Origin: Pseudomonadota bacterium
Lineage (GTDB): Bacteria > Pseudomonadota > Alphaproteobacteria > Acetobacterales > Acetobacteraceae
DNA: 64,000 nt
Assembly: GCA_021780935.1 (NCBI GenBank)
Contig: JAJXXT010000024.1
Span: forward strand, 1-64,000
Direction: 5' to 3'
Positions 34,082-41,196 of the stretch are shown piece by piece. A program made the translations under genes and the position numbers. The notes below the pieces were generated by a model. It saw nothing but the letters and a program-made list of their open reading frames with translations. It did not search any database and was not told where the DNA came from. The stretch's first letter is position 1; each line of letters opens with the position of its first letter.

Positions 34082-34585
34082 CTATGGACGTCTGTAATAC
34101 GGGTTGGGAACAAAGAGCCTTGAGCCAGGCGGGGCGCCACCGAACGGGCTTCCGCCGAACATCATGCCACGCAAGAACATTGCTGCTCCCGCCAAAAGAA
34201 AAATCACCAGGAGTCCGATGACCGCCGCTGGAATGAGCGAGATCAGCGAGCCCGCACGGAACTCGGGCCGTATCGGCTGACGCACCTCAACGATCGAGGC
34301 TAGTGCCGCATCGGTGACGGAGGCGGCGGCAGGAGTGTGTCCGCTTGGTGACGGAGCTGCACTGGCCGGAGCCGCTGCCGTCATGGCCGCCGGCGCATTT
34401 GCTGCCGTACCGGATACAAATTCACCCGTATTCTTCGGAGGCGGACGTCTGGTCCGATGGTAAGCTGCAATCGCGAGGAAAACGCGCTCCTCGACGAAGA
34501 GCCACGCCCGCTCCAGCGCGGACGGGAGCGGTTGAGGATTCCGTCCGCCAGATCCGCTTCCCGATGCATTCCGTTCATCGACCAT
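34082..34585 (-). CDS. Putative membrane protein (167 aa)
   Basis: A Pro/Ala/Ser-rich N-terminal region (about residues 1-110) precedes a single long hydrophobic segment (LISLIPAAVIGLLVIFLLAGAAMFL, ~113-137) and a short Gly/Pro tail. Probably a single-pass inner-membrane protein of the transfer region. It is immediately upstream of the 746-aa coupling ATPase (9-nt gap), so likely co-transcribed with it. No family recognised. Confidence 0.65.
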   Translation of the reverse strand: MVDERNASGSGSGGRNPQPLPSALERAWLFVEERVFLAIAAYHRTRRPPPKNTGEFVSGTAANAPAAMTAAAPASAAPSPSGHTPAAASVTDAALASIVEVRQPIRPEFRAGSLISLIPAAVIGLLVIFLLAGAAMFLRGMMFGGSPFGGAPPGSRLFVPNPYYRRP

Positions 34586-34672
34586 GCGAGCCCCGCAGGT
34601 ACTGTGAACAAAGCACGCAATAGCACGCCGTTATAAAGTCCGCGAGAAAAACCAGCACCTTTGACTCGGCGA

Positions 34673-35146
34673 CTACCCAGGCTTGTGAGTTGGACCTTTC
34701 GGGTGCGGCTTAGGTCGCGATGATCGTGGGAATGGAGAGGGCCTTCGCTCCGGCTTTGGCCGGACGCTTCCCGATGGTGGATGGCGGGGCGGCTCCGGCA
34801 GCGTGACCTTGTCGCGGGCGGTGTCCGCGAAGTCCTGAAGCACATCGACCGCGCGGGCGCGCAATCCGATATCTCGGAATGCTGCATCGAGGCATTCGAG
34901 ATAGACGGGAGGACAACCCCAGCCGCGCATTCCCGCCGCGGCGAGTTCCTTCAACTCGCGCAATCCCTGATGGCTTTCGACCAGATGCCGGAAGAGCGGC
35001 ACCCATACGGATCGCTCCGGGATGCGAGGACGCCCGGACGGCGAGACCAATCGGTCGCGAAGAGCGAGTCCACTCGCCGCAAACAAGAGGATCGTCCCGA
35101 GTGGTGCAGGTAGAGCTTTTGCTGTTCTATGCTTGGTTGAAACCAT
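34673..35146 (-). CDS. Hypothetical protein (157 aa), possible membrane anchor
   Basis: Starts MVSTKHRTAKALPAPLGTILLFAASGLAL, an N-terminus that could be a signal anchor (residues ~14-29), followed by a helical region with two Cys (GWGCPPVYLECLDAAF) and a Pro/Arg/Lys-rich basic tail (PKPERRPSPFPRSSRPKPHPKG). Upstream in the same orientation as the 167-aa membrane protein and the coupling ATPase, so likely the first gene of that transfer operon. Function unknown. Confidence 0.6.
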   Translation of the reverse strand: MVSTKHRTAKALPAPLGTILLFAASGLALRDRLVSPSGRPRIPERSVWVPLFRHLVESHQGLRELKELAAAGMRGWGCPPVYLECLDAAFRDIGLRARAVDVLQDFADTARDKVTLPEPPRHPPSGSVRPKPERRPSPFPRSSRPKPHPKGPTHKPG

Positions 35147-35318
35147 GAAGCAATTATAGATTGAATAACATTGTAATATGGTTAATTTCGAAAGTAATTA
35201 TATAGTGATTACAAGCGTATGCGGCGCGTTGGGCGACCGCGCCTGTCGCGGAGCGGATTTTGTGGTCGGTTCGCGCACACCCGGCTAGCCTGCGTCCCCC
35301 CGCGCACAGGAGGATCGC
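35147..35318. promoter_or_regulatory. AT-rich divergent promoter region
   Basis: An AT-rich island (about 35150-35215) lies between the divergent 157-aa (minus) and 111-aa (plus) genes. It contains several TATAAT-like hexamers but no single well-spaced promoter stands out. ACAGGAGG precedes ATG 35319. Confidence 0.45.
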
Positions 35319-35654
35319 ATGCCGACCTTTCGTCTGCCGCTCTCCGGCAATGTCAGCCAGACGATCAATCCCTGGACTTGGCTTTTCAATATGGCGGGTG
35401 GTCAGGTCGGGCTTGTCAACATCGACCTCGGACGTTCCGGGAACCCTGCCGTCGAAGAAGAAGTGCTGAGCGATGTGGCGAGCTATGGACGCCAGCTCGG
35501 CCGCATCGAGGATGCGCTCGCCGTGCTGGTCAAGCATTTCAAGCCGCAAGGGAGATTGACCAAGGAAGAAAGCGCCGCGCTCGACGCTTTGACCCAGATG
35601 ACCAAGCAGATTGCCGAGATCAAGACGAAACACACGGCACAATCCAGGGTATAG
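35319..35654 (+). CDS. Hypothetical protein (111 aa)
   Basis: Starts MPTFRLPLSGNVSQTINPWTWLFNMAGGQVGLVNIDLGRSGNP, then a helical C-terminal half (LSDVASYGRQLGRIEDALAVLVKHFKPQGRLTKEESAALDALTQMTKQIAEIK). GGAGG lies about 6 nt before the ATG. Likely real from start signal and codon use. It converges on the VirD4-like gene with 18 bp between stops. Function unknown. Confidence 0.7.
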   Translation: MPTFRLPLSGNVSQTINPWTWLFNMAGGQVGLVNIDLGRSGNPAVEEEVLSDVASYGRQLGRIEDALAVLVKHFKPQGRLTKEESAALDALTQMTKQIAEIKTKHTAQSRV

Positions 35655-35672
35655 GCAACGGTGTAGGCGGCG

Positions 35673-37220
35673 CTACCGACCAATCATCGGGTTCGGATCG
35701 AACAGCCCTGTGAACTCGGCATCAGCATAGTAGCGCAGTTTCTCCGCGAGGATCGGCGGGTGGCCGGGCAGCAGGACGAGCTGGCGATTGGCGGGTAGCC
35801 GCATGACTTCGTGCGGCATCAGCAGCGGACGCGCGGCCGGACCGTAACTCTCCGATCCCGGACGACCGTTGGGATCGGGGCGTCCCTCATGCCGCACCGT
35901 CACCGTGCGCGTGCCGAGGAGCGACGAGAGGTATTTCGCGGTGCCGAGGTCGTTGGTGTTGAAAGCCTGCACCGCCCCGGCATTGGCAAGGAACGAACGC
36001 CAACGGCGCGGATAGAGGTCTTCGAGCTGACTCAAATCTTGCAGGATCGGCCAGAGCTTCACGCCAAATCCTGCCGCGAGACCCATCGCCGTCTCGATGG
36101 CTTCGAGCCGTCCCAGCGCCGCGAACTCGTCGAGCGCGAAGAGTACCGGATAACGCGGCGGCGTCCGATCATTTGTCGCCGCTGCTAGGCAGAGTGCGAT
36201 CATGAGTCTTAGCCAGCGCACATGCGTTGCGAGATATTCGGCGGGCAGCACGAGATAAATCGTCGTCGCGCGGCGCTTCAGATCCCCGATGTCGAAATCC
36301 GATGCCGCCGTTGCCTCGACCATCGACGGGCTGTCGAAGATGTGAGTCTCCGCCTGCGCCGTCGAGATGACGCCCGAGCGCTCGCGATCGGCCTTTTGCT
36401 TGAGGCGGTTTGCGGCCCTGGCCGCAAGGCCGAACGCGCCCGCGTTGTCCGCCATGTCGTCCAAGAGCCAATCGTGGTCCTGTTCCGAGCCCGTCAGCAG
36501 CGCGCGCAGCGTGCCGAGTGTGCGGGTGGCGGGTGGCTCGGTCGTGACGATGTGCATCAGCACGCCGCCGATCCACGCCTTCGACTCATTGATGAAGAAG
36601 GCATCGTCCTTCGGCCCCGGCATCATGTGCAGCGTGTCGGCGACCAGCGCCACGTCTTCCACGAAAGTCTTTCGCCTTGCATCGAGCCACAGCAGCGGGT
36701 TGCAGCGCGACGGCCTGAATCCGGTGATCCCGAGCGGGTCGAGCACATGCACGCCTTGGCCCATCTCGCGCCGCCGCCGCGCCGTCACCGCCGCGTTCTC
36801 GCCTTTCGGGTCGATGACGACGGCTGATCCCTCCCACGTCAGCAGGTTGGGGATGATCGAGGACACGCCCTTGCCGGAGCGGTTGGGCGCAAGCGTCAGC
36901 AGATGGCGATCCGTCCGGTGGCGGAGCAGCTTGCCGTAGGCACGGCCCAGGATGACGCCATCGCCCGAGAAGAGGTTGGCCCGTTCGAGGTCTTGCCTGG
37001 TGGCCCAAGCCGCCGAGCCATAGGCGGTACCACTTTCATGCCGCCAGTGCCGATTGCCGAGATGCTCGACGACGACCCAAACCACCGCAACGGCCGTGCC
37101 TGCGATCGTCATCGTCAGCCAGTTGATGTCGATGGGAACGCCCACGCTCGATCTTTCTGGAGCGATTGGGCCTTGTTGATCGGGTCCGGCTGGCCCGGCG
37201 CGCCCCCGCGCGGCTTCCAT
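35673..37220 (-). CDS. VirD4/TraG-type coupling protein (515 aa)
   Basis: A canonical type IV coupling protein. An N-terminal membrane segment (LTMTIAGTAVAVVWVVVEHLG, ~35-55), GSAAWATRQDLERANLFSGDGVILGRA, Walker A LAPNRSGKGVSSIIPNLL (~111), GSAVVIDPKGENAAVTARRR, and Walker B VLFALDEFAALGRLEAIE (~365). Length is at the short end of VirD4/TraG (500-650). It links the relaxosome to a mating channel. The first ~25 residues (Gly/Ala/Pro-rich) may not be translated; a later start is possible. Two coupling ATPases in one element without a channel cluster is unusual. Confidence 0.87.
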   Translation of the reverse strand: MEAARGRAGPAGPDQQGPIAPERSSVGVPIDINWLTMTIAGTAVAVVWVVVEHLGNRHWRHESGTAYGSAAWATRQDLERANLFSGDGVILGRAYGKLLRHRTDRHLLTLAPNRSGKGVSSIIPNLLTWEGSAVVIDPKGENAAVTARRRREMGQGVHVLDPLGITGFRPSRCNPLLWLDARRKTFVEDVALVADTLHMMPGPKDDAFFINESKAWIGGVLMHIVTTEPPATRTLGTLRALLTGSEQDHDWLLDDMADNAGAFGLAARAANRLKQKADRERSGVISTAQAETHIFDSPSMVEATAASDFDIGDLKRRATTIYLVLPAEYLATHVRWLRLMIALCLAAATNDRTPPRYPVLFALDEFAALGRLEAIETAMGLAAGFGVKLWPILQDLSQLEDLYPRRWRSFLANAGAVQAFNTNDLGTAKYLSSLLGTRTVTVRHEGRPDPNGRPGSESYGPAARPLLMPHEVMRLPANRQLVLLPGHPPILAEKLRYYADAEFTGLFDPNPMIGR

Positions 37221-37528
37221 CCGAAGCGCCTGACCTCATCAGCCTAGCGAATGGCCGTAAAACTCCGGTGAAGCTCTGCCTACCGGCGTATGCGGCACCT
37301 TTCCGCGCCGCCCTGCCAGGCCTCGATCCCGCGCAGTCCTAGGGCGCACCCCGGCGCTCCGGGTCAAGGCTTTCAGCCGGTCCGCGGTCTCCCCGGCTTT
37401 CGCGCTGCGCTTGCTGCAAGCCGGGTGATCCCCCTCCGCGTCCCGCCCCTCCGTTCGCCGAGGCCCCGCGCCCTTCCGGCCTGCATCGAGGCCGCATCGG
37501 GCGGCTTCACAGCGGAAAGGGCTTCGAC
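37221..37528 (+). promoter_or_regulatory. Long leader region before ardC
   Basis: About 310 bases without a gene between the divergent VirD4-like gene and ardC. GC-rich with inverted repeats (e.g. GCGCCGCC, CGGCCTGCATCGAGGCCG) and CAGCGGAAAGG before ATG 37529. Segment 37310-37330 is a degenerate relative of the 28-bp repeat at 8605/25902. Confidence 0.45.
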
Positions 37529-38437
37529 ATGAACACCGCCGGTAAGACAGACCTCTACACGCGTATCACCAATCGCATCGTTGCCGATCTCGAACAGGGC
37601 GTCCGCCCTTGGTTCAAGCCGTGGAGCGCAGAACACGCGGCCGGGCGCATCACCCGCCCCCTCAGGCACAACGGCACCCCCTATCGCGGCATCAACGTCC
37701 TCACGCTCTGGGGCGAGGCTGTCATCGCAGGTTTCGCCTGCCCCATCTGGATGACGTACAAGCAGGCGCAAGAGCTTGGCGGCCAGGTCCGCAAGGGCGA
37801 GCACGGCAGCCTCGTTGTCTATGCCGACCGCATCACGCGCACCGAGGAGGCCGATAACGGCGAACTCGCCGAGCACACCATCCCCTTCCTCAAGGGCTAC
37901 ACCGTCTTCAACGTCGAGCAGATCGACGGCCTGCCCGCGCAGTACGCGGCGCCGGCTGCACCCAAGGTCGATCCCGTGACCCGCATCGCTGAGGCCGACG
38001 CGTTCTTCACCGCACTCCATGCTGATATCCGCCACGGCGGTGATCGCGCCTACTACGCGCAGCATTCGGATCACGTGCAGATGCCGGCCTTCGAGGCTTT
38101 CCGCGATGCCGAGAGCTACTACGCGACACTGGCGCACGAGATGACGCACTGGACCAAGCATTCCTCGCGCCTCGATCGCGAGTTCGGTCGCAAGCGCTGG
38201 GGCGACGAGGCCTACGCTGCCGAGGAACTCGTCGCAGAGCTGGGTAGCGCATTCCTCTCAGCCGACCTCGGGCTGACGCCGGAGCCCCGCGAGGACCATG
38301 CCGCCTACATCGCGTCCTGGCTCAAGGCGCTCAAGAACGACAAGCGCGCGATCTTCACTGCCGCCGCGCACGCCGAACGCGCCGCGGCGTTCCTGCATGG
38401 GTTGCAGATTGGTGCCGCGAGGGAGGAGGCCGCATGA
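37529..38437 (+). CDS. ardC: ArdC-like antirestriction protein
   Basis: A 302-aa protein with the ArdC N-terminal ssDNA-binding domain (DLYTRITNRIVADLEQGVRPWFKPWS, RPLRHNGTPYRGINVLTLW, MTYKQAQELGGQVRKGEHGSLVVY) and a C-terminal zinc metallopeptidase-like domain with TLAHEMTHWTKH (HExxH-like) and GDEAYAAEELVAELGSAFLSADLG (third ligand). ArdC proteins protect incoming single-stranded DNA from restriction during conjugation. Length matches the family (about 290-320). Downstream of it the defence island begins. Confidence 0.9.
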   Translation: MNTAGKTDLYTRITNRIVADLEQGVRPWFKPWSAEHAAGRITRPLRHNGTPYRGINVLTLWGEAVIAGFACPIWMTYKQAQELGGQVRKGEHGSLVVYADRITRTEEADNGELAEHTIPFLKGYTVFNVEQIDGLPAQYAAPAAPKVDPVTRIAEADAFFTALHADIRHGGDRAYYAQHSDHVQMPAFEAFRDAESYYATLAHEMTHWTKHSSRLDREFGRKRWGDEAYAAEELVAELGSAFLSADLGLTPEPREDHAAYIASWLKALKNDKRAIFTAAAHAERAAAFLHGLQIGAAREEAA

Positions 38438-38574
38438 GCGGCCCTCGTTGCAAACAACCCGGACGCTATTTTGCCGTTCGCCTCAGTCATATCGCGCCGA
38501 CGTTGTGTCCCATGGCCCGTCGAGGATGACCGTTGCGAGAATTACGATAGTCGTGCTACACAATAGATGCCGAA
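38438..38574. other. Region between ardC and the 133-bp repeat
   Basis: No gene seen. It includes TTGCGA-N18-TACACA (about 38534-38563), a possible promoter, in a 36-nt stretch (38539-38574) that distinguishes repeat copy 1's flank from copy 2's. Composition falls towards lower GC here. Confidence 0.35.
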
Positions 38575-38707
38575 TCGTCGCACTGACCAGCGGGCTCAGT
38601 TTGAGCGCCAGCCGGACCAGCTGCGGCACGAGTGTGGCGATGAGCCTCGCTTGGCGGGACGATGGCTCGGTGACCTTGGTCGCCGAGATCAAGCCCGGAG
38701 ACGGTCC
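38575..38707 (+). repeat. 133-bp direct repeat upstream of the RT, copy 1
   Basis: Identical to 38927-39059 except at one base (C38617 versus A38969), offset 352 bp. A further 12-bp match (38527-38538 versus 38909-38920) lies a little upstream. Each copy can form hairpins GCTCA-GTT-TGAGC and CGGTGAC-CTTG-GTCGCCG. Confidence 0.85.
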
Positions 38708-38811
38708 GCGCTCCCCGGCAGCAAAGCGCGCGACTGGCGTTCCACCATCTGGTGCCTGTGGGACAGTCGCCGAACTTAAATCTCTGCCGCCGGGCGAGGC
38801 CTTGCGAGCAC

Positions 38812-38838
38812 TTGACACGGCTAAAAAGCTGTTATGCT
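38812..38838 (+). promoter_or_regulatory. Promoter upstream of the RT leader
   Basis: A perfect TTGACA (38812-38817) and TATGCT (38833-38838) separated by 15 bp, somewhat short of the optimum. Transcription would start near 38845, giving a ~230-nt leader through repeat copy 2 into the reverse transcriptase gene. Confidence 0.5.
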
Positions 38839-38844
38839 GAAGAG

Positions 38845-39074
38845 GGGTGTCACTATGCGCAAGGGCGGCAACAAAAACCAGCGGCCAGGTCGAGAATTAG
38901 TTTCGGACTGACCGTTGCGACGCTTCTCGTCGCACTGACCAGCGGGCTCAGTTTGAGCGCCAGCCGGAACAGCTGCGGCACGAGTGTGGCGATGAGCCTC
39001 GCTTGGCGGGACGATGGCTCGGTGACCTTGGTCGCCGAGATCAAGCCCGGAGACGGTCCTTAGCCGGGGTGAAC
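38845..39074 (+). ncRNA. Candidate structured RNA leader of the reverse transcriptase
   Basis: The predicted transcript before the RT start contains GCGACG-CTTCT-CGTCGC (38917-38933), GCTCA-GTT-TGAGC (about 38945-38957) and CGGTGAC-CTTG-GTCGCCG (about 39020-39038). It also holds an 18-codon ORF from ATG 38855. RT-associated non-coding RNAs occupy the same position in retrons and several defence RT systems; here it is an inference from position and hairpins. Confidence 0.4.
38927..39059 (+). repeat. 133-bp direct repeat upstream of the RT, copy 2
   Basis: Second copy, ending 15 bp before the RT start codon. The single difference from copy 1 is an A here for a C there (in the GCCGGAAC/GCCGGACC context). 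It is inside the presumed RT transcript. Confidence 0.85.
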
Positions 39075-40379
39075 ATGCCCACAGGTCCCAGAGCTACTCG
39101 ACACAAACGCGACGCCGGACAGACGTTATCACAACGGGTCCGTGCGACGGATACGTTGCTGAAGGCGTGGAACGCGATCCGGCGAAATGGGGAGACGTCG
39201 CGAAGCCCTAAAACGCGAGAGGCCACTCGGGCATTTGGTGCCGAGCTCCCCAAAAAAATTCGCCGCATTCAGGAGCGACTCCGACGCCCGCCATACAGCT
39301 TCGCGCCGCAGATAGGTGTAGCGCGAAAGAAAGCTAAAGGCACTGGCAAACGACCATTGGTCATAGCCCCTATCGAGGACCGCATCGTGCAGCGGGCGAT
39401 TTTAGACGTGCTTCAGCAGAGCGACGATCTTCCGCGCGTGCGCGAGATCTTATCTACACCTACCTCGATTGGGGGTATCCCGGGTCGTGGTACAGCGCAT
39501 GCGATTGACCTTATCGAAAATGCCCGCCGCGCTGGCAACGCAAATTTCGTTGCTGGTTCGGATATTTCCGGCTTCTTTACCCAAATCGACCAAGCGGCGG
39601 TCGTCCGCTTCATCCGCGAACAAACCGATGATGACGACTTTGTTGATCTCTTCTCCCGTGCTCTACGCGTGGAGCTGGCGAACGCTAGCGAAATGGATCC
39701 TGAGGAGCTGAAGCTCTTCCCGACAGACAGCGTGGGCGTTGCACAAGGATGCCCGCTATCGGCGCTCGCTGGAAATATAGTTCTGAGAGATTTCGATTCT
39801 TCTCTAAACGGCCGGAACATCACGTGTATTAGGTATATTGACGATTTTATGTTGCTTGGACGACGAGAAAGCTCCGTAAAGAAGGCGTTTGAGAATGCCT
39901 CCAATCAGCTGGCAGCGTTGAGCATGGCTGTTTATCATCCAGCTACTCGGCCGGATAAGGCTTTTCAGGGGAAGCTGGGGGATAACTTCGATTTCCTCGG
40001 CTATCAAATTGTGCCGGGGTCATATCCTCCAGCAAAAAAGAACCGAGATCAGGTGCTTGATTCCGTGCGTCAAGAGCTCGACTGCGGGCGCTCTCATATC
40101 CTGAAGATCTTACGTGTGGGATCCGAGGGGAAGCCTCTTCAATGCTATGCGCAAACCTTGGACGCTGTTGACGCACTGCTTCGCGCCTGGAGTGGGTCCT
40201 TCAGCGCAAGTCGCTCTCTCACGGTTGCACGGGAATTGGATGACGCCGTGAATGCCATGATTAGTGACTTCATCGCATTCTATCGTCAGAAAACCAATGG
40301 ACGAACGCTAATCGAGAAGCGCCGAGCATTAGGGGTGCATCTTATAGAAGATGACGTAAATTGGCGAGTTGGCTCGTAA
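39075..40379 (+). CDS. Reverse transcriptase (434 aa), defence-type candidate
   Basis: An RNA-dependent DNA polymerase with recognisable motifs: RPLVIAPIEDRIVQRAIL, GIPGRGTAHAID, the first catalytic Asp in VAGSDISGFF (~163), QGCPLSALAGNI (~224) and the catalytic YIDDF (~254), then DFLGYQI and a helical thumb (YAQTLDAVDALLRAW). No endonuclease or maturase-zinc domain follows, so it is not a complete group II intron protein. QGxPLS argues against a diversity-generating retroelement RT. Lower GC and its position beside a restriction-like operon suggest a retron or DRT-like defence RT. ATG 39075 is chosen; the in-frame region upstream belongs to the repeat. Confidence 0.85.
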   Translation: MPTGPRATRHKRDAGQTLSQRVRATDTLLKAWNAIRRNGETSRSPKTREATRAFGAELPKKIRRIQERLRRPPYSFAPQIGVARKKAKGTGKRPLVIAPIEDRIVQRAILDVLQQSDDLPRVREILSTPTSIGGIPGRGTAHAIDLIENARRAGNANFVAGSDISGFFTQIDQAAVVRFIREQTDDDDFVDLFSRALRVELANASEMDPEELKLFPTDSVGVAQGCPLSALAGNIVLRDFDSSLNGRNITCIRYIDDFMLLGRRESSVKKAFENASNQLAALSMAVYHPATRPDKAFQGKLGDNFDFLGYQIVPGSYPPAKKNRDQVLDSVRQELDCGRSHILKILRVGSEGKPLQCYAQTLDAVDALLRAWSGSFSASRSLTVARELDDAVNAMISDFIAFYRQKTNGRTLIEKRRALGVHLIEDDVNWRVGS

Positions 40380-40416
40380 TATATATTGTAGTATTCCAGT
40401 GATACTGGCGTTCAGC

Positions 40417-41196
40417 TCAGGTTTTGCCCGAAAACCCATAACGCGAGCGATGCCAGGCTAGGTTCGCCCGGTGCTGCGACGTCAGCCCCGCAAGCTGCGG
40501 AACGTTGCTTATCCCGAGCGTCAACGCGGAGTCTGGCTTGAGGCGGGTAGACGCGAGTGCCGTTCCGTCGTCGGCGAAGCTGACCAGGCCGGCATCGAAT
40601 GCTGCGTCCCAGAGCGCCGAGAGAAGCAGACCGTTGTGGACATCCAGCCGCTTCTCGTCGCTTTCGCATTCTGCCCATGGCACAATGTGCGATGCCCGGA
40701 GCAGCTCGGGGTCGGTGATTCCTGTGAGAGGGCAGTGGCCACCCCAATACGCGATGAGCGCCTGGCGGAAGACATTTTGCCCGACGCGTTCGACGACGAG
40801 CCGCTCGGCTTCGGTTGACCGCGGCATGCCCTGCGAGGCTGTCTGAAACGCGCTCAAGGGCGCGTTCGGCAGGCTGATCCCGAGACGATAAGCACGGTCG
40901 AGTGCGCCGTAGAGTTCATGCAGGCTCTCGAACGCATAGGTCGCGACGCCTGGAGCCGAGGGGAGGGAGGTCTGAACCGCGCTCAGCTCAGCACTCACTT
41001 CCGGGCGGCTGACGGACAAGAGCCAGGGACCGCTCTTCGAAACTCCGGCGATCCACACCGTTACCTGTGCCGTGGTCGAGCGGAAGCCCAGCCAGCCGTT
41101 ATCAGCCCCGTGCTCAAGCCGAAAGCCGTTTGCGGCAGCAGCTTTCTGCGCCTCCGTGCGAACCACGAAACCTGGCGGGTCTTCAGGTACGATCAT
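40417..41196 (-). CDS. HNH endonuclease, last gene of the defence-like operon
   Basis: A 259-aa nuclease. The C-terminal HNH domain shows CPLTGITDPELLRASHIVPWAEC (first His), RLDVHNGLLLSALWDAAFDAGLVSF (Asn) and a conserved final segment ending RHRSRYGFSG-like. This is the HNH type found at the C-terminus of restriction endonucleases that read modified DNA. The N-terminal ~130 residues (EDPPGFVVRTEAQKAAAANGFRLEHG..GWLGFRSTTAQVTVWIAGVS) may be a recognition domain. ATG 41196 overlaps the methylase stop by 4 bp, so it is translationally coupled to the operon. It converges with the RT gene. Confidence 0.85.
   Translation of the reverse strand: MIVPEDPPGFVVRTEAQKAAAANGFRLEHGADNGWLGFRSTTAQVTVWIAGVSKSGPWLLSVSRPEVSAELSAVQTSLPSAPGVATYAFESLHELYGALDRAYRLGISLPNAPLSAFQTASQGMPRSTEAERLVVERVGQNVFRQALIAYWGGHCPLTGITDPELLRASHIVPWAECESDEKRLDVHNGLLLSALWDAAFDAGLVSFADDGTALASTRLKPDSALTLGISNVPQLAGLTSQHRANLAWHRSRYGFSGKT

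Noticed and set aside
38575..39059. Diversity-generating retroelement (template/variable repeat pair) beside the RT
   Set aside because: Only one mismatch between copies, the RT has QGCPLS instead of the DGR-type motif, and no target gene with a variable C-terminal domain is visible. The single A-to-C difference is recorded as a finding instead.
39075..40379. Group II intron encoded protein
   Set aside because: No domain V/VI RNA, no endonuclease or zinc domain, and no interrupted gene are visible around the RT.
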